Shown here piece by piece: positions 54,144-64,000 of a stretch of DNA of 64,000 bases. The notes under the pieces are model-generated. The model did not search any database and was not told the DNA's origin. It saw nothing but the letters and a program-made list of their open reading frames with translations. Source of the stretch: Tieghemiomyces parasiticus (Eukaryota > Kickxellomycota > Dimargaritomycetes > Dimargaritales > Dimargaritaceae); NCBI GenBank assembly GCA_027575765.1, contig JANBPT010000071.1:1-64000 (forward strand). Direction: 5' to 3'. How positions within the stretch are numbered: position 1 is the first letter of the stretch; each line of letters begins with the position of its first letter. Position numbers and translations under genes: made by a program.

Positions 54144-54406
54144 GGGCGGGATGTGACCCACAGCACTCCATATATCATTTCCACTTTTGGTCTGACATGT
54201 ACGAGGTAGCCGGCCATAGTTTGGTCTTGGTGACATGATAGTAGGAGAACGATAGTTAATTGCCGGTATAGACAGAAGCCAAAATGAAGGGTGGTACTCA
54301 CTGGTTGGGAAGTACACGTCCGGATTTCCTAGTGAATGCAGAGTTGGGCCAGTGGGCTTAACTTTTCACCCCAAACCTAAACTACATTGTTGAACTTAGA
54401 TCTCAC

Positions 54407-54426
54407 CCACACACACACACACACAC
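54407..54426. repeat. (CA)n microsatellite
   Basis: About 10 CA units. Confidence 0.9.
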
Positions 54427-54577
54427 CCGTGGTGGCGTTGTGGCGTGGACCATTTAAAGCACAGCTGTCGCGCTACTAGGCCCCCATCAAGCTTTCATTC
54501 GGACGGCTCAGTATAGCTGTCATTACTGTCACTTGTAGAATCTATTGCCTGCAACATCCCGCCGACTAGCGACCCCA

Positions 54578-54877
54578 ATGCAGTTCTCTATCAAATTTCG
54601 ATTTTGTATCGCCGGCGTGGCCCTTGCTGGTACATTAGTTACCTCGACGAGTTCCAGCATCACAGCTTCCCATCGGCTGGCCAGGGAGGCCGCAGTACGA
54701 CTTCAAGCCAGTCGGATTCTGATCCCGTCGTCAACATCAGGCCCGCTCCAACTACTTCAGGTCAGTATGACCCACGGATTTGACCCGCAAACCAAAGAAT
54801 GGGAATCTCTGACCTGGCCCCAGGCCAAGACCCCTGGAATTGTCCGCATGGTTGCGCCAGCTCCTGCGAGCAGATAA
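54578..54877 (+). CDS. small secreted or membrane protein candidate
   Basis: 99 codons from ATG 54578. The N-terminus (MQFSIKFRFCIAGVALAGTL) is a good signal peptide or membrane helix, followed by a Ser/Thr/Ala/Arg-rich stretch and a short Pro-containing tail. No family recognised and no cysteine framework. The base composition is coding-like and the gene sits alone. Moderate-to-low support. Confidence 0.35.
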   Translation: MQFSIKFRFCIAGVALAGTLVTSTSSSITASHRLAREAAVRLQASRILIPSSTSGPLQLLQVSMTHGFDPQTKEWESLTWPQAKTPGIVRMVAPAPASR

Positions 54878-55521
54878 CAATGAGACGTGGTGCAGCTAGA
54901 ACCCCGTGGTGAATACATTACAAAAGCTGATCAATTACATTACAATAAGCCTGTTACTAGCCACTGATGACTGCGTGATAATTACGGAGCGTGAGCCTCA
55001 AAGCATGGCTGTATTTACGAGACTGGAGTGTACCCACACACGTAAAAGTATAGATAAGTAAGGACGAGCGCGGGGTTGTAAGTAAAAAAAGTTGTATAGT
55101 GAGAACTTGGGTTAAGTCAGATAGTAAAAGTAGAAGTAGAAGAGAAGAAGGGAAGGGACAACGGCGTGAGCTGATGGTGGTGCAGGGGGGGATAGATTAC
55201 GACGCCAGAGGACTGACTAGGGAAGTACGGAGAACGGAAGGCGGAGAGAATAGGGAGAGGGAAGAAAGCGGACATGGTCCACATGTAACGGAAGAGTCGT
55301 AAAAAAAAAGAAAAACACAACTGAAGATGGGGCGAGTCAAGGAAAAGGATGCTGTATGGAGAGGGAGAGAGAAGTAAGGAAGAGAGGAGGACGGACCTGG
55401 ACAAGGGGGATACGTGGACCAAGAGGACTACGGGAATGGATTATTTAACCTCCGCTGCGAGAGGGGGGGAGGATAACGGTACGCCAGCGGACGGGCTACT
55501 TCGTGTGCACAGCGAGGTGGA
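54878..55521. other. 3' flank of G-alpha, polypurine stretch
   Basis: About 55090-55440 is strongly A/G-rich on the plus strand (C/T-rich on the coding strand of the G-alpha gene), so it may be part of its 3' UTR. No gene seen. Confidence 0.5.
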
Positions 55522-56744
55522 TTACAACAGTCCGCAGTTGCGCAGATTGGCCTGGATGATAATGTCGTTAACGGCGGCCATGACGAACTTGATCTGGTTG
55601 GTGTCGGTGGCGCAAGTGAAATGGGTGTACACCTGCTTAGTGTCCGACTGGTTGAGGGATACGAAGCGCTTGTGGAGGTAGTCGCAGGCCAGATCGTAGT
55701 TGGCACCGCCCTCGTAGTCCGGGAAGTAGTACTTGAGTGGGGACTTGGGTAGCTTATCCCGGAAAATATCGATCTTATTGAGGAATAGGATGATGGAGGT
55801 GCGGACAAACCAGCGCGAATTACAAATGGAATCAAAGAGGGTCAGGGCCTCCTGCATTCGGTTCACCGTCTCATCCTCGATGAGCACCTGGTCGTACTCG
55901 CTGATAGCCACCAGGAACAGGATGGCGGTCACGTTCTCGAAGCAGTGGATCCACTTCTTGCGCTCGGAGCGCTGGCCGCCCACGTCCAGCATGCGGTAGG
56001 TAAGCTCGCCGACCATAAAGGTGGTCTCGGTGATACCCGTGGTCTTGACGCGCGACCGGAGGACGTCTTGATCGGTCGGAACGTAGTCGGGTCGACCAAT
56101 GCGGTCCATGGCCTCGAAGTAATAGGTAGCAGAGTCGTTGAGCTGGAACTCACGGGACCGGGCCACGCAGGCCCGCACGCCCTCGTCACGCCACAGCGAA
56201 GTGATGGCGGTCACCACCTCGCGGGGCATCACATCGTCCTCAAACTGACTGGGGAGGCCCAGAACGACCGATACGTGTTGACCGTTGGCGGGGTTGGCCA
56301 GCGGGATCTGCATGTTCTCCATGGCCTCGATAATGACACGCATGGATTGCACAATGTTGGAGAAGATAATTTCCTTGAACGAGGACCGCTCCTCGCGGGA
56401 GTAGCCGCCGTCGTGGATCAGCTTCATCTGTTTGAGGATGGTACTCTTGCCGGACTCACCAGCACCTGTTTAGGAGGGGGAAGGGGTTATGTTGCAGCAG
56501 GGATCAGAGGTTAATCATTGGGTGGCCAGAGAAAGAAAATGGTGGATGCGATTGGTCTGCGCGGCTCGCTCGGTCCGCGAAACAGCGGAGCGGTCGCCGT
56601 CGGCTGCGGGGATATCTATTACGTACCCAGAAGGAGCATCTTGACCTCGTTGCGCATGGTCAGACGGTCACGCTTGAGCTGGCTCTCAATTTCCTCATTC
56701 TGCCGCTTCCCCTCGAGATCTTCTTGGCTCATGCAGCAACCCAT
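55522..56744 (-). CDS. heterotrimeric G-protein alpha subunit
   Basis: Two exons, 56627-56744 and 55522-56465, give 353 residues, the usual length for fungal group I (Gpa1/FadA-like) subunits. N-terminus MGCCMSQED carries the myristoylation Gly2 and palmitoylation Cys3. The G1 P-loop GAGESGKST (residues 40-48) spans the splice junction. LRSRVKTTGI is switch I with the catalytic Arg, DVGGQRSERKKW is switch II with the catalytic Gln, then FLNKID (G4) and FTCATDT (G5). The C-terminus NLRNCGLL keeps the Cys four from the end, as in Gi-type and group I fungal subunits. It transduces signals from seven-helix receptors at the plasma membrane, in nutrient or mating responses depending on species. Confidence 0.97.
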
Positions 56745-59700
56745 GGCGGAGGATGGCGCGGGTGGAATCTAGGTATGGATGTGGAAAGGCGGGAGGTCTA
56801 GATCGTGAGGATGCGGAGTGAAATAGCGAGGGGGGCAGTGGTCGTGGTTAGTATGTGGTCTTCACGGTCCAGGAGCCTTCCCTCGGGCAACGGGGGTGAG
56901 GGTGGTAGGTCTAGCGAGAGGGGGAAAGCGAGGCGTCGTGCAACCAGGGGGGGAGGATACAACCTCCTCCTTATCCCGCTAGCAGCGTAGCGGCGCACGC
57001 CACACTAATAATGATTCGGGGGGAGGGGAAAGGACCCAGAAGACCAGGATAGGTTCCGCGGCCCGAAGCAGGCGGTCTAGAATAGCCTACTAGGTATTTA
57101 TGCGGGGTAGGACCGGGAGGCTGGCCGCTCGGACTGACCAAGCCAGACAGCACGACGCCGCGCAGTAGTTAGCATACCGTATATTCTTTGAATCTCTACT
57201 ATAAGTGAGGACCGAGGAGCTAAGCTACGCGTCCACGTCAGAGGAGCGGTGGTATTAGGGGGCGGAGTACGCGTTGGTATGAAGTAAGGGGCGGCCAGCA
57301 CGGTGAGTCGGTAAGCGTCGGAAGGCGAAAGACCGAGACACTTGGGGGGTGAACGGCGCGGGATGATGGGCAGACGGATGCAAAAGTGGAGATGCGAGGC
57401 GAGAGAATCAACTCCCGTGGAAAAATAGGCACGTTGTCAGCGAAGGCGTAGAGGCGTGTTGGCGGCTGTTAAGGAAAGGATGAGGGCGGCCAGGTCGGTA
57501 AGGTGGAAAAAGAATGAGATGGTGGCTGGGGTTGGCCCTTTCAGGGTAGCAACGGCAGTGCGTGGGCGGGCGAGGAGTGGAAATACGAGAAGCCCCAGGG
57601 ACGCCGGTGTGAAAAGGTATTAAGCGGGATATGGAAGGGACAGAACAACCAGCAGCGCGGGGCGCCGACAAATAGCAGCACAGGGTAACTAGAAGTCCGA
57701 AGCACGGCTGGCGAGTGGGAAGCAACTGATGGCAGCCGGGGAACCAGTGAAAAGGTGGGAGCGGAGACGACAAGAAAAGGCGGGCCATCCCTCGGAGTGA
57801 GAGCGGCTGCAGACACCCGAAGGGGCGCACGTCCATGATAGGAACAAGGCGGTAGGAATTGAGCAACCGTGAGCAGCAGAGAAGGCCCCCATTAAGGGCT
57901 TCGGAACGACTATTGCGAAATTCAAACACCCTTCGTAGTGAATGAAGGAATCGTGGAGTATCCGACCATCCGGCACACCTGCAGGGCGTCCGTCGGGGAC
58001 GAAGCCTGGTGGCGAGGGCGGGGTGGCTGCAGCATCTACAGGCCCCTGGTCATGCCATCAACGTCGTCACCGCCGCCACCCTCTACAAGCCCTTGTGCTT
58101 CAGCAACGTGGTGAGATACGATGGAAAAAAACTGAGGGCGGATAGCATGGCCGTGGTGGTACCAGGAGGGGCCGGGGCGTCGTTGCACCACAGGTCCATA
58201 ACTGGAGGGGATAACCTGTAGGGATGTACCACCCTAGCACATCTTCCCTCCCCTCTTGCCCCACCATCTACCACGAGCTAAACCTTCACGGCTTCCTACT
58301 CCGCGCGTTACCCACCCCCCAACCTAGCCAACAGGAGAGCATTGTCCACACATGTCCACCCGCCGTAGCAACCTTGGAACACAGACGGTAGACATTGGGG
58401 CACTGAACACCGAACCACGGTAACCCGAGGCCATAGACACCATGTCGGTAATGGAAGGCGGGAGGGGCCAACCAAGCGGTCGCCTTACTTCAGGTGTCTG
58501 CCACTTAAAAAACCCCCATCCATTCGACAGCACCCACCCCAGGTGGAGTCGTTCGGGCAGTAGGGATGTGCAGAGGATAATAGGCAACGCGGCCTAAACG
58601 GCGACGAGTGCGTGGCGACAATCCTCCTCCTCCCACCTCCCTATCCGAGCCCATTTGCTCAGCCGGGGGACTGACACCCCCGCCCCTCCCACTCGCTGAC
58701 CACTTTCATATCGCTCACTACTTCAGGGTTTCACTATAACTGTTCACCCACCCTCTCTTCATCCTTGCCCTTCATACAATTGTGGGACGATTTCCAGGCG
58801 AGCGGTGATGTTCACAGCCACATACGTTGGGTCGACGGATCTTCCTCAGCTGAGCAGTCTTCCACCTCAGTAGTCGCCCACTCTACACCATTCGCTCTCC
58901 AACACTCACTACGCCGGACCACGGTGGGCCATCCCATCGTCCTTATTACCTTCCTCCCTGCAACTCAATTCCATACTCAACACTTACCTTCGGTGCATCC
59001 GGCCTGCAGGCAGGCTTGGGTAGCCGTGGGTACCATTACTGACCTGCGGGCCACCCCTCAGTTACCCGCGCACACTGTTGAAAATGCTCTCATTGACCTT
59101 ACTCTACAGACAAAAGTTTGTTCGTAGTTCTAAAATTTCTCACCTGCTCCCCCCCTCACCTCTGTGCCCACGCCAACTTTAACCACTTAGGTTATTCTTG
59201 CTTCATCTAAACCCCCCTCAATAACCAAAAATATTTCCGAGCCGGTTTACACTTAATAACCGTAAGCCGCCATAGGGTTCTCAATGGATATAGATGAGGA
59301 TATCAATGTCCTGCACAACATTTCAGGCACGCCCTACGGGTCAGGAAAAATGGGGAAAGGTTATGAGCTGCGGATCGTGGCCTAGACCGACCCGCAACAG
59401 ATAGGATACGATGTCTCCTTAGGTTCCTATTGCGAGCTATTAGGCTAAGCCTTGGTGAAGGACCAAGCTAGGCAAACTTAAGGCGTATAGCATCAGAGCA
59501 AACTTTGAATAGGTAGCCAGTACTGAGCAGCGTATTGGCAATGCTATTCAGTCTCGCTTCTCCACACGCCATGGACGGTACAAGCCGATTTCCTACTGTC
59601 TGGGGGAACCGGAGAGCATCGTGTGCAAAATGTCATCGCTGTAGTAATCAACCGCCGACCTTGCCAAAGTTGGTGTCAAGCCACCCCTGACCCACTACGA

Positions 59701-61217
59701 TTCTGCTTGAATTCCTCTTTCCGCACTGCTTTGATAGCATCCGCGCCCTCATAAATACTATGTCCCATGGTGGCCACTTGGGTGCGGTTACCCAGCCCCT
59801 ACCAACCGCTCGACAACAGCCCGTCGCAACCGTGTTTTGAAATTCTCGCTTCATAGAGAATAATCGCTCTTGCTGTCCCAAAACCACTCCCTGCTTCACC
59901 CGTCAGGTTGAGGGTTTGGATGACGGGATGGGTGTCGTTGTTCAAGCGAGGATTTCTAGTACAAGGCCGGTGCAATCCTGAGACCATTTATGACAGTTGA
60001 GGACACAGCCAAACAGATTTACGCATGGCTATTCTGGTTACTTTTCTCGTTCAATACGACTCGAAATAGTGCCTTACAGGCTATTTATTCAATGATACGT
60101 TCGGGTTACAGAATATCTGATCGGAAGGGAGTGTAGATGGTAGTGCAGAACATAACGTTAGCACAATTGTTGACAGAAACCCACTCGAAGAGTTGTCAAT
60201 CAAATTGATCACTCAGGCGCCTAATCTATCATGTAGAATGGCTGAAAGCTATAAGGTCATCATGGAACATATATGACTGGTGCCAGCTTAATCATCACAG
60301 TGGGGGGACGAAATACCGCTGGTTGGGACAGCGGTAATCGGGTACGGTCGCACCTGGCGAAGTGTCTTACCTTGTGCCTACATATAGCGGTGGGGATTCT
60401 AATGGTAAGATGGAGAAAAAACAAGTAACAATGTCGTATTCAAGAGCAAGAGAGGAAAGGCTGTCTTTAATCCCTTCATGCCATGGATACCAAAACTGTC
60501 AGGAAAAAAAATAATTGACCACTTCCAGTTAGCTACACCCAAACTACCCAGCCATTCGACAAGAATTTTTCAAGAGGTTCTGCCCATATCCCGCTTATTT
60601 CCTCTTCCACCCCACCCTTGGTGGGGGGGGGGGGGTTGGGGGGGGGAAATATATAGAATCACGTGAATATTAGCCTCTGGAGCTGGGCCTACTCGCCCGC
60701 TCCCCAATTATTCCCCGATGCAAGGGTAGATTACTAATAATCGATACACAAGAGGTGGCGGTCACGCCAATCTCCGATTCTTGGCGAATAATGCTGGCCT
60801 TGGCGACTTCCCAGCAACCTGCTTTGCGAGGAATACGGTAGCTGGCTTCTCCTGCAATCCTCCCACGGGGATACTCTAGCTTATGTAAGCCAACACCATT
60901 AATACAATCATGAAGGCCATAGACTGGAGCAGACCTGAGATACCTGCTCCCAGGCATATCCCTACCTGCCACCCAGTGCTGTCTGACCATGTTCTGAGGT
61001 TCCCGAGCCCGTGTAGGGTGAGGTTCCAGCGAATCGAGTGATGCCCATTGCGGCCTTAATAACTCCGCTCATTCCCTGCCTGTTTCATCCACCGTCTCCC
61101 CCCCCCTATATCTGACACTAACGACAAAAGTGACCCGAACCCACCTCCCCCAAGTGTTTTGCTGCTTTAGACCCCAACCCCATTTTCCACCACCAGACCA
61201 CAGTCCTAATTCCGACC
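56745..61217. other. 4.5 kb region without recognised gene
   Basis: The left part (to about 58000) is C/T-rich on the G-alpha coding strand and is probably its promoter and leader. Open frames such as 57408-57929 (minus) and 58765-59127 (plus) lack recognisable content; the latter has no internal ATG near its start. A GC-rich exon-like stretch is present at 57990-58115. The rest shows nothing I can name. Confidence 0.4.
60623..60646. repeat. poly-G tract (G13, TT, G9)
   Basis: Two G runs separated by TT, the longest homopolymer in the window; can form a G-quadruplex. Confidence 0.9.
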
Positions 61218-62549
61218 ATGGCCACCCTCGCCCTTCAGAACCGCATTCTCTCTTTCTGGTTTCATAGTAAGCATCTTAAACCAGCCACCGAAGTTATTAG
61301 CAGGTTCCCCTTTAGCCCTGCGCCCCAGGTCTAGTTAGGCTTGGCTGGCGAGCAAAGCTCGTTCGAAGCTACTTTTCTAACACCTATTGCGTTTATACTC
61401 TCCGCTCCCCTACCTTAACACGACTCCCCGTGCCCTTAGATACCCTGGGTACCGTGCCCGCCGGTTCCCAGCTGGCCTTCCGTAAGGAATGGTTTATGCG
61501 TAGCGACGAGATGGACCAGACCATAATGTAGGTTTGTAGCGGCGATGGTCTGAAGTAGAACCGCGAGTAGTGGTCCTAGTAATCCAGCGTCCAATACATT
61601 TAGCGGTGTATATATATCTGGACACGCCTGACAACACATGTCTGTCTATCTACCTGGCGATCCTCGACAATACCAATACCCTTGGGAACTAACCATTGCC
61701 TGGTCCTCTCTGCCCTAATAATATATTGCCGTCCGTCATTTAGTGCAAACTTCAAGGCGCCGCTGGACGAAGCCATCCAAGAAGACAAGCATATTGCCGA
61801 GCTCAAACAGACCCCACAGGGCCTGTTAGCCGCCATTATCTTACTCGACCAGTTTCCACGCAATGTCTACCGCGGCACCCCGCAAGCCTTTTCCGGTGAC
61901 GCTAAGGCTCTGTCCCTCACTCGGTATGCGATGGCCGAGAAACTGGATGTCAAGCTGCACGCTATCGAGCGCCTTTTTGTGTACCTGGTAAGTTTCCCCC
62001 CAAATGTACCACTACGTGTAGCCAGGCTCTGAGACCGAGCCTTGAACCGTACACTGAGCATATATCTAGCATTATGTAAACAAATGTATCTTTTCTCTCC
62101 CACACCACCGTATTTTTAAATGGCCGAATAGCCCCTCGAACACTCCGAGAAGCGGGAAGACCAGGATAAGGCGGTCGAGCAGTTTGAGCAATTAAAGAAG
62201 GATACTCCCGAGGTAAGTGATGTGACCAGCTCCCCCCCCCCGACTTCCCGAGTGTCACTTTGGCGGGAAATACTAGGATCAATTATGCTTGTAGGTTTGT
62301 TTTGCCTGTATCCACCACCTATACTTCAGCTCCATTAACTCTTTCTGCTCCGATGCTTTTCTAACCTCCGTATACTATACATACACGCACCTGACCCAGG
62401 ATCCTATCATGGATCTTACCCTCAAATACGCTGTGGACCACCGTGACGTGATTGCCAAGTTTGGCCGGTTCCCCCACCGCAACGCCATCCTTGGCCGGAC
62501 CTCTACCGACGAGGAACTGCGTTACTTAGCCGATGGCGGCGGTTTTTAA
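61218..62549 (+). CDS. DUF924 family protein
   Basis: Five exons, 61218-61266, 61440-61527, 61744-61987, 62132-62212 and 62400-62549, join in frame to 203 residues, the family's usual size. Family blocks: RILSFWFH at the start, KEWFMRSDEMDQTI, then LLAAIILLDQFPRNVYRGTPQAF (the hallmark LLDQFPRN), ERLFVYLPLEHSEKREDQDKAVEQF, and the C-terminal HRDVIAKFGRFPHRN. An all-helical TPR-like protein found in bacteria and eukaryotes; its biochemical role is unknown. Branch-like CTAAC sequences precede several acceptors. Confidence 0.92.
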
Positions 62550-63670
62550 ACCAACTCGTCTCCCAAGCACATTGTGGGAGAGGTAATATTAACGTCCAGA
62601 GGCTATATAATTCACCGGGCTGTTTTTTGTTGATACTTTACACCTAAGTATAATGTTTTAAACGGCACAGATAGTTACCATTTGGTTGGTCATTTTTGTT
62701 TATTGTTCAAATGTCTCATTTTTACATGTTACTATTTACTACAGAAGAGAAGCGTCATACAATAAGCTGTATGATGGCTAAAAATGAAGTCATTGTGCAT
62801 AACGCCGGATCAATGGTTGATACTGCACATGCATCCCGCTACATGTCTCCTAACGGATATCGATCTAATCAATCATGTCCTTGCTTTTCATTCTCATGCG
62901 TTCATCATGATATGGGACCTCATCATCGTGGATAGATCCAACGTGAAGTAATTGATTCATAGCGATGATAATCCTTTTGTCTATTTGGCCATTGCAGGTA
63001 GCCTTTAGGTGGTAACCCCAACCGGCAATATATTCACCGTCCAGGGGGGCCCGCAGATCTCCCGTGCCCCCCCCCCCTCCCTGCCATTAGGATGCTACAA
63101 CCCTCCTCCTTATGCGGACTATGACCATTTTCTGTGACCAAGGAGCAGCATTGTAACGGAAGCGGGCGAGTCGGACCAAATGTCCTATATAAACTAAGGG
63201 GGCTTGGCAAGACGGTAGAAGCCTGTACTGAGACGCCGACCCTTTCATGGATAGTTTTCCGCCTAAATTATATATAATGACTTTGAGCTTTAAGTTATAT
63301 ACATGATAAAGAACGTGTCACACGGTTGGACATGGGGGAAGGTTCTTTAGTTGTCCCCTTGCCACACCACAGCAATGATGTCTTGGTGATGGGCATGATC
63401 CGAAACCACGAATAATTGAAACCGCGTCAACGGACCCACCATGACATCATAGTGATCGAGGGGAGATAGTCCACCCGCCTAGCCACCTGCAAGCCCTTGA
63501 ATATACTGCACTTGCAAATGATAGCGTCGTCATTGTCCTTTACCATAATGTTTCAGCCTTGGCAGTATTGTTAACCAGGGAAATTAAATCGAATGGCTCC
63601 TTAATCCCCCCCCTTCCCCTACAGCGTTGTGGCACACCCAGATCATTCGCCGCCTCCTCCTCCTACCGTC
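62550..63670. other. intergenic, 3' flank of DUF924 gene
   Basis: AT-rich; no gene seen. A C-run occurs near 63069. Confidence 0.5.
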
Positions 63671-63750
63671 ATGACTGTGGCCACGGGTCAGTCTACCCGT
63701 CGTCGTCGGCGACCACGGCAAACTAAAAATAAACACCGACCTTTGATCGC
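63671..63750 (+). CDS. possible first exon of a gene running off the window
   Basis: ATG 63671 opens 26 codons ending in an Arg-rich basic stretch (RRRRRPRQTKNKHR), followed exactly by a GTGAGT donor. The frame is also open upstream to an acceptor-like CAG at 63625 with a Pro-rich stretch, so it might be an internal exon. Nothing further can be joined within the window. Confidence 0.25.
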
Positions 63751-64000
63751 GTGAGTGAGGGGACTCACCGGCCGAGGAGCATTCAGATCAGCCGTGACTG
63801 TCTTGGTCCTCCCTTCTCGCCTCCCAATAAAACGGCGAATTTCGCAGCAAAATACACCAATCCGATATTCCTACCCATTGGACGTGGTGCGCAGGTTGGA
63901 TTCTGCCCACCTGTTATCCCGATAATCCTGCGGTCAATCCGATCCGCTACAATCGCTATTGGGGTCATGCAAACAAAGCTTACACGTCGCCCAAAATGAG

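Larger units (their letters stand above)
53474..54577. other. intergenic with microsatellites
   Basis: AT-rich; holds a GA tract and a CA tract, otherwise nothing recognised. The open frame at 53641-53979 starts with TTG and has no recognisable content. Confidence 0.5.

Noticed and set aside
57408..57929. 173-codon minus-strand ORF upstream of G-alpha
   Set aside because: Composition is Pro/Ser/Leu/Cys from C/T-rich DNA, no domain and it fits the G-alpha leader region better.
1..64000. CRISPR arrays, bacterial operons, rRNA genes or proviral elements
   Set aside because: None seen; gene structure with spliceosomal introns is eukaryotic throughout.

Overview
This 64 kb window is nuclear DNA of a fungus, most likely a non-Dikarya, early-diverging lineage. 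The evidence is short GT-AG introns with fungal-style donors (mostly GTAAGT), compact single-copy housekeeping genes, a fungal-type G-alpha, a complex I subunit of the fungal 21 kDa type, and a tRNA-His guanylyltransferase. A propionyl-CoA carboxylase alpha subunit and a DCAF15-like gene are unusual for Dikarya and point towards zygomycete or Zoopagomycota-type fungi. The exact lineage is inference.

Layout, left to right. 0-5.3 kb: alpha-arrestin ubiquitin-ligase adaptor behind a long pyrimidine-rich upstream region. 5.6-9 kb: an intron-containing class II tRNA, a decayed glyoxalase paralogue, a small secreted Cys-rich repeat protein and the intact glyoxalase I. 9.6-14 kb: mitochondrial scramblase-family protein and a two-finger C2H2 regulator. 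15-21.4 kb: a second glyoxalase-related relic, a TMEM198-like membrane protein, HIS5 and THG1 sharing a divergent promoter, and an ER FIT-family protein. 23.8-31.7 kb: secreted class 3 lipase, a second odd class II tRNA, paraoxonase-like protein and a multi-exon DCAF15-like gene. 32-43.8 kb: small membrane protein, complex I 21 kDa subunit, membrane-anchored inositol polyphosphate 5-phosphatase, PCCA and NUS1. 44-53.5 kb: mitochondrial bL32, cytosolic threonyl-tRNA synthetase, a dead Tc1/mariner element, a cytochrome P450 and tRNA-Thr(TGT). 54-64 kb: a small secreted candidate, G-alpha, a 4.5 kb stretch with no recognisable gene, and a DUF924 protein.

There is no operon or biosynthetic cluster; the genes are mostly independent housekeeping and signalling loci. 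Recurrent themes are lipid and membrane metabolism (scramblase, FIT, lipase, 5-phosphatase, NUS1) and translation (THG1, ThrRS, bL32, tRNAs). HIS5/THG1 and ThrRS/MRPL32 are divergent pairs whose shared promoters each carry a 7-bp match to the Gcn4 site.

The most unusual signal is a pair of intron-bearing class II (long variable arm) tRNA genes whose loops, spliced at the canonical position, would expose CCT and TGT anticodons rather than serine or leucine anticodons. Other points of interest are a strict 13-residue Cys repeat protein, two decayed glyoxalase paralogues sharing their 5' flank, and PCCA in a fungus. Exon coordinates were derived by hand from GT-AG signals and reading-frame closure; no similarity search was run.
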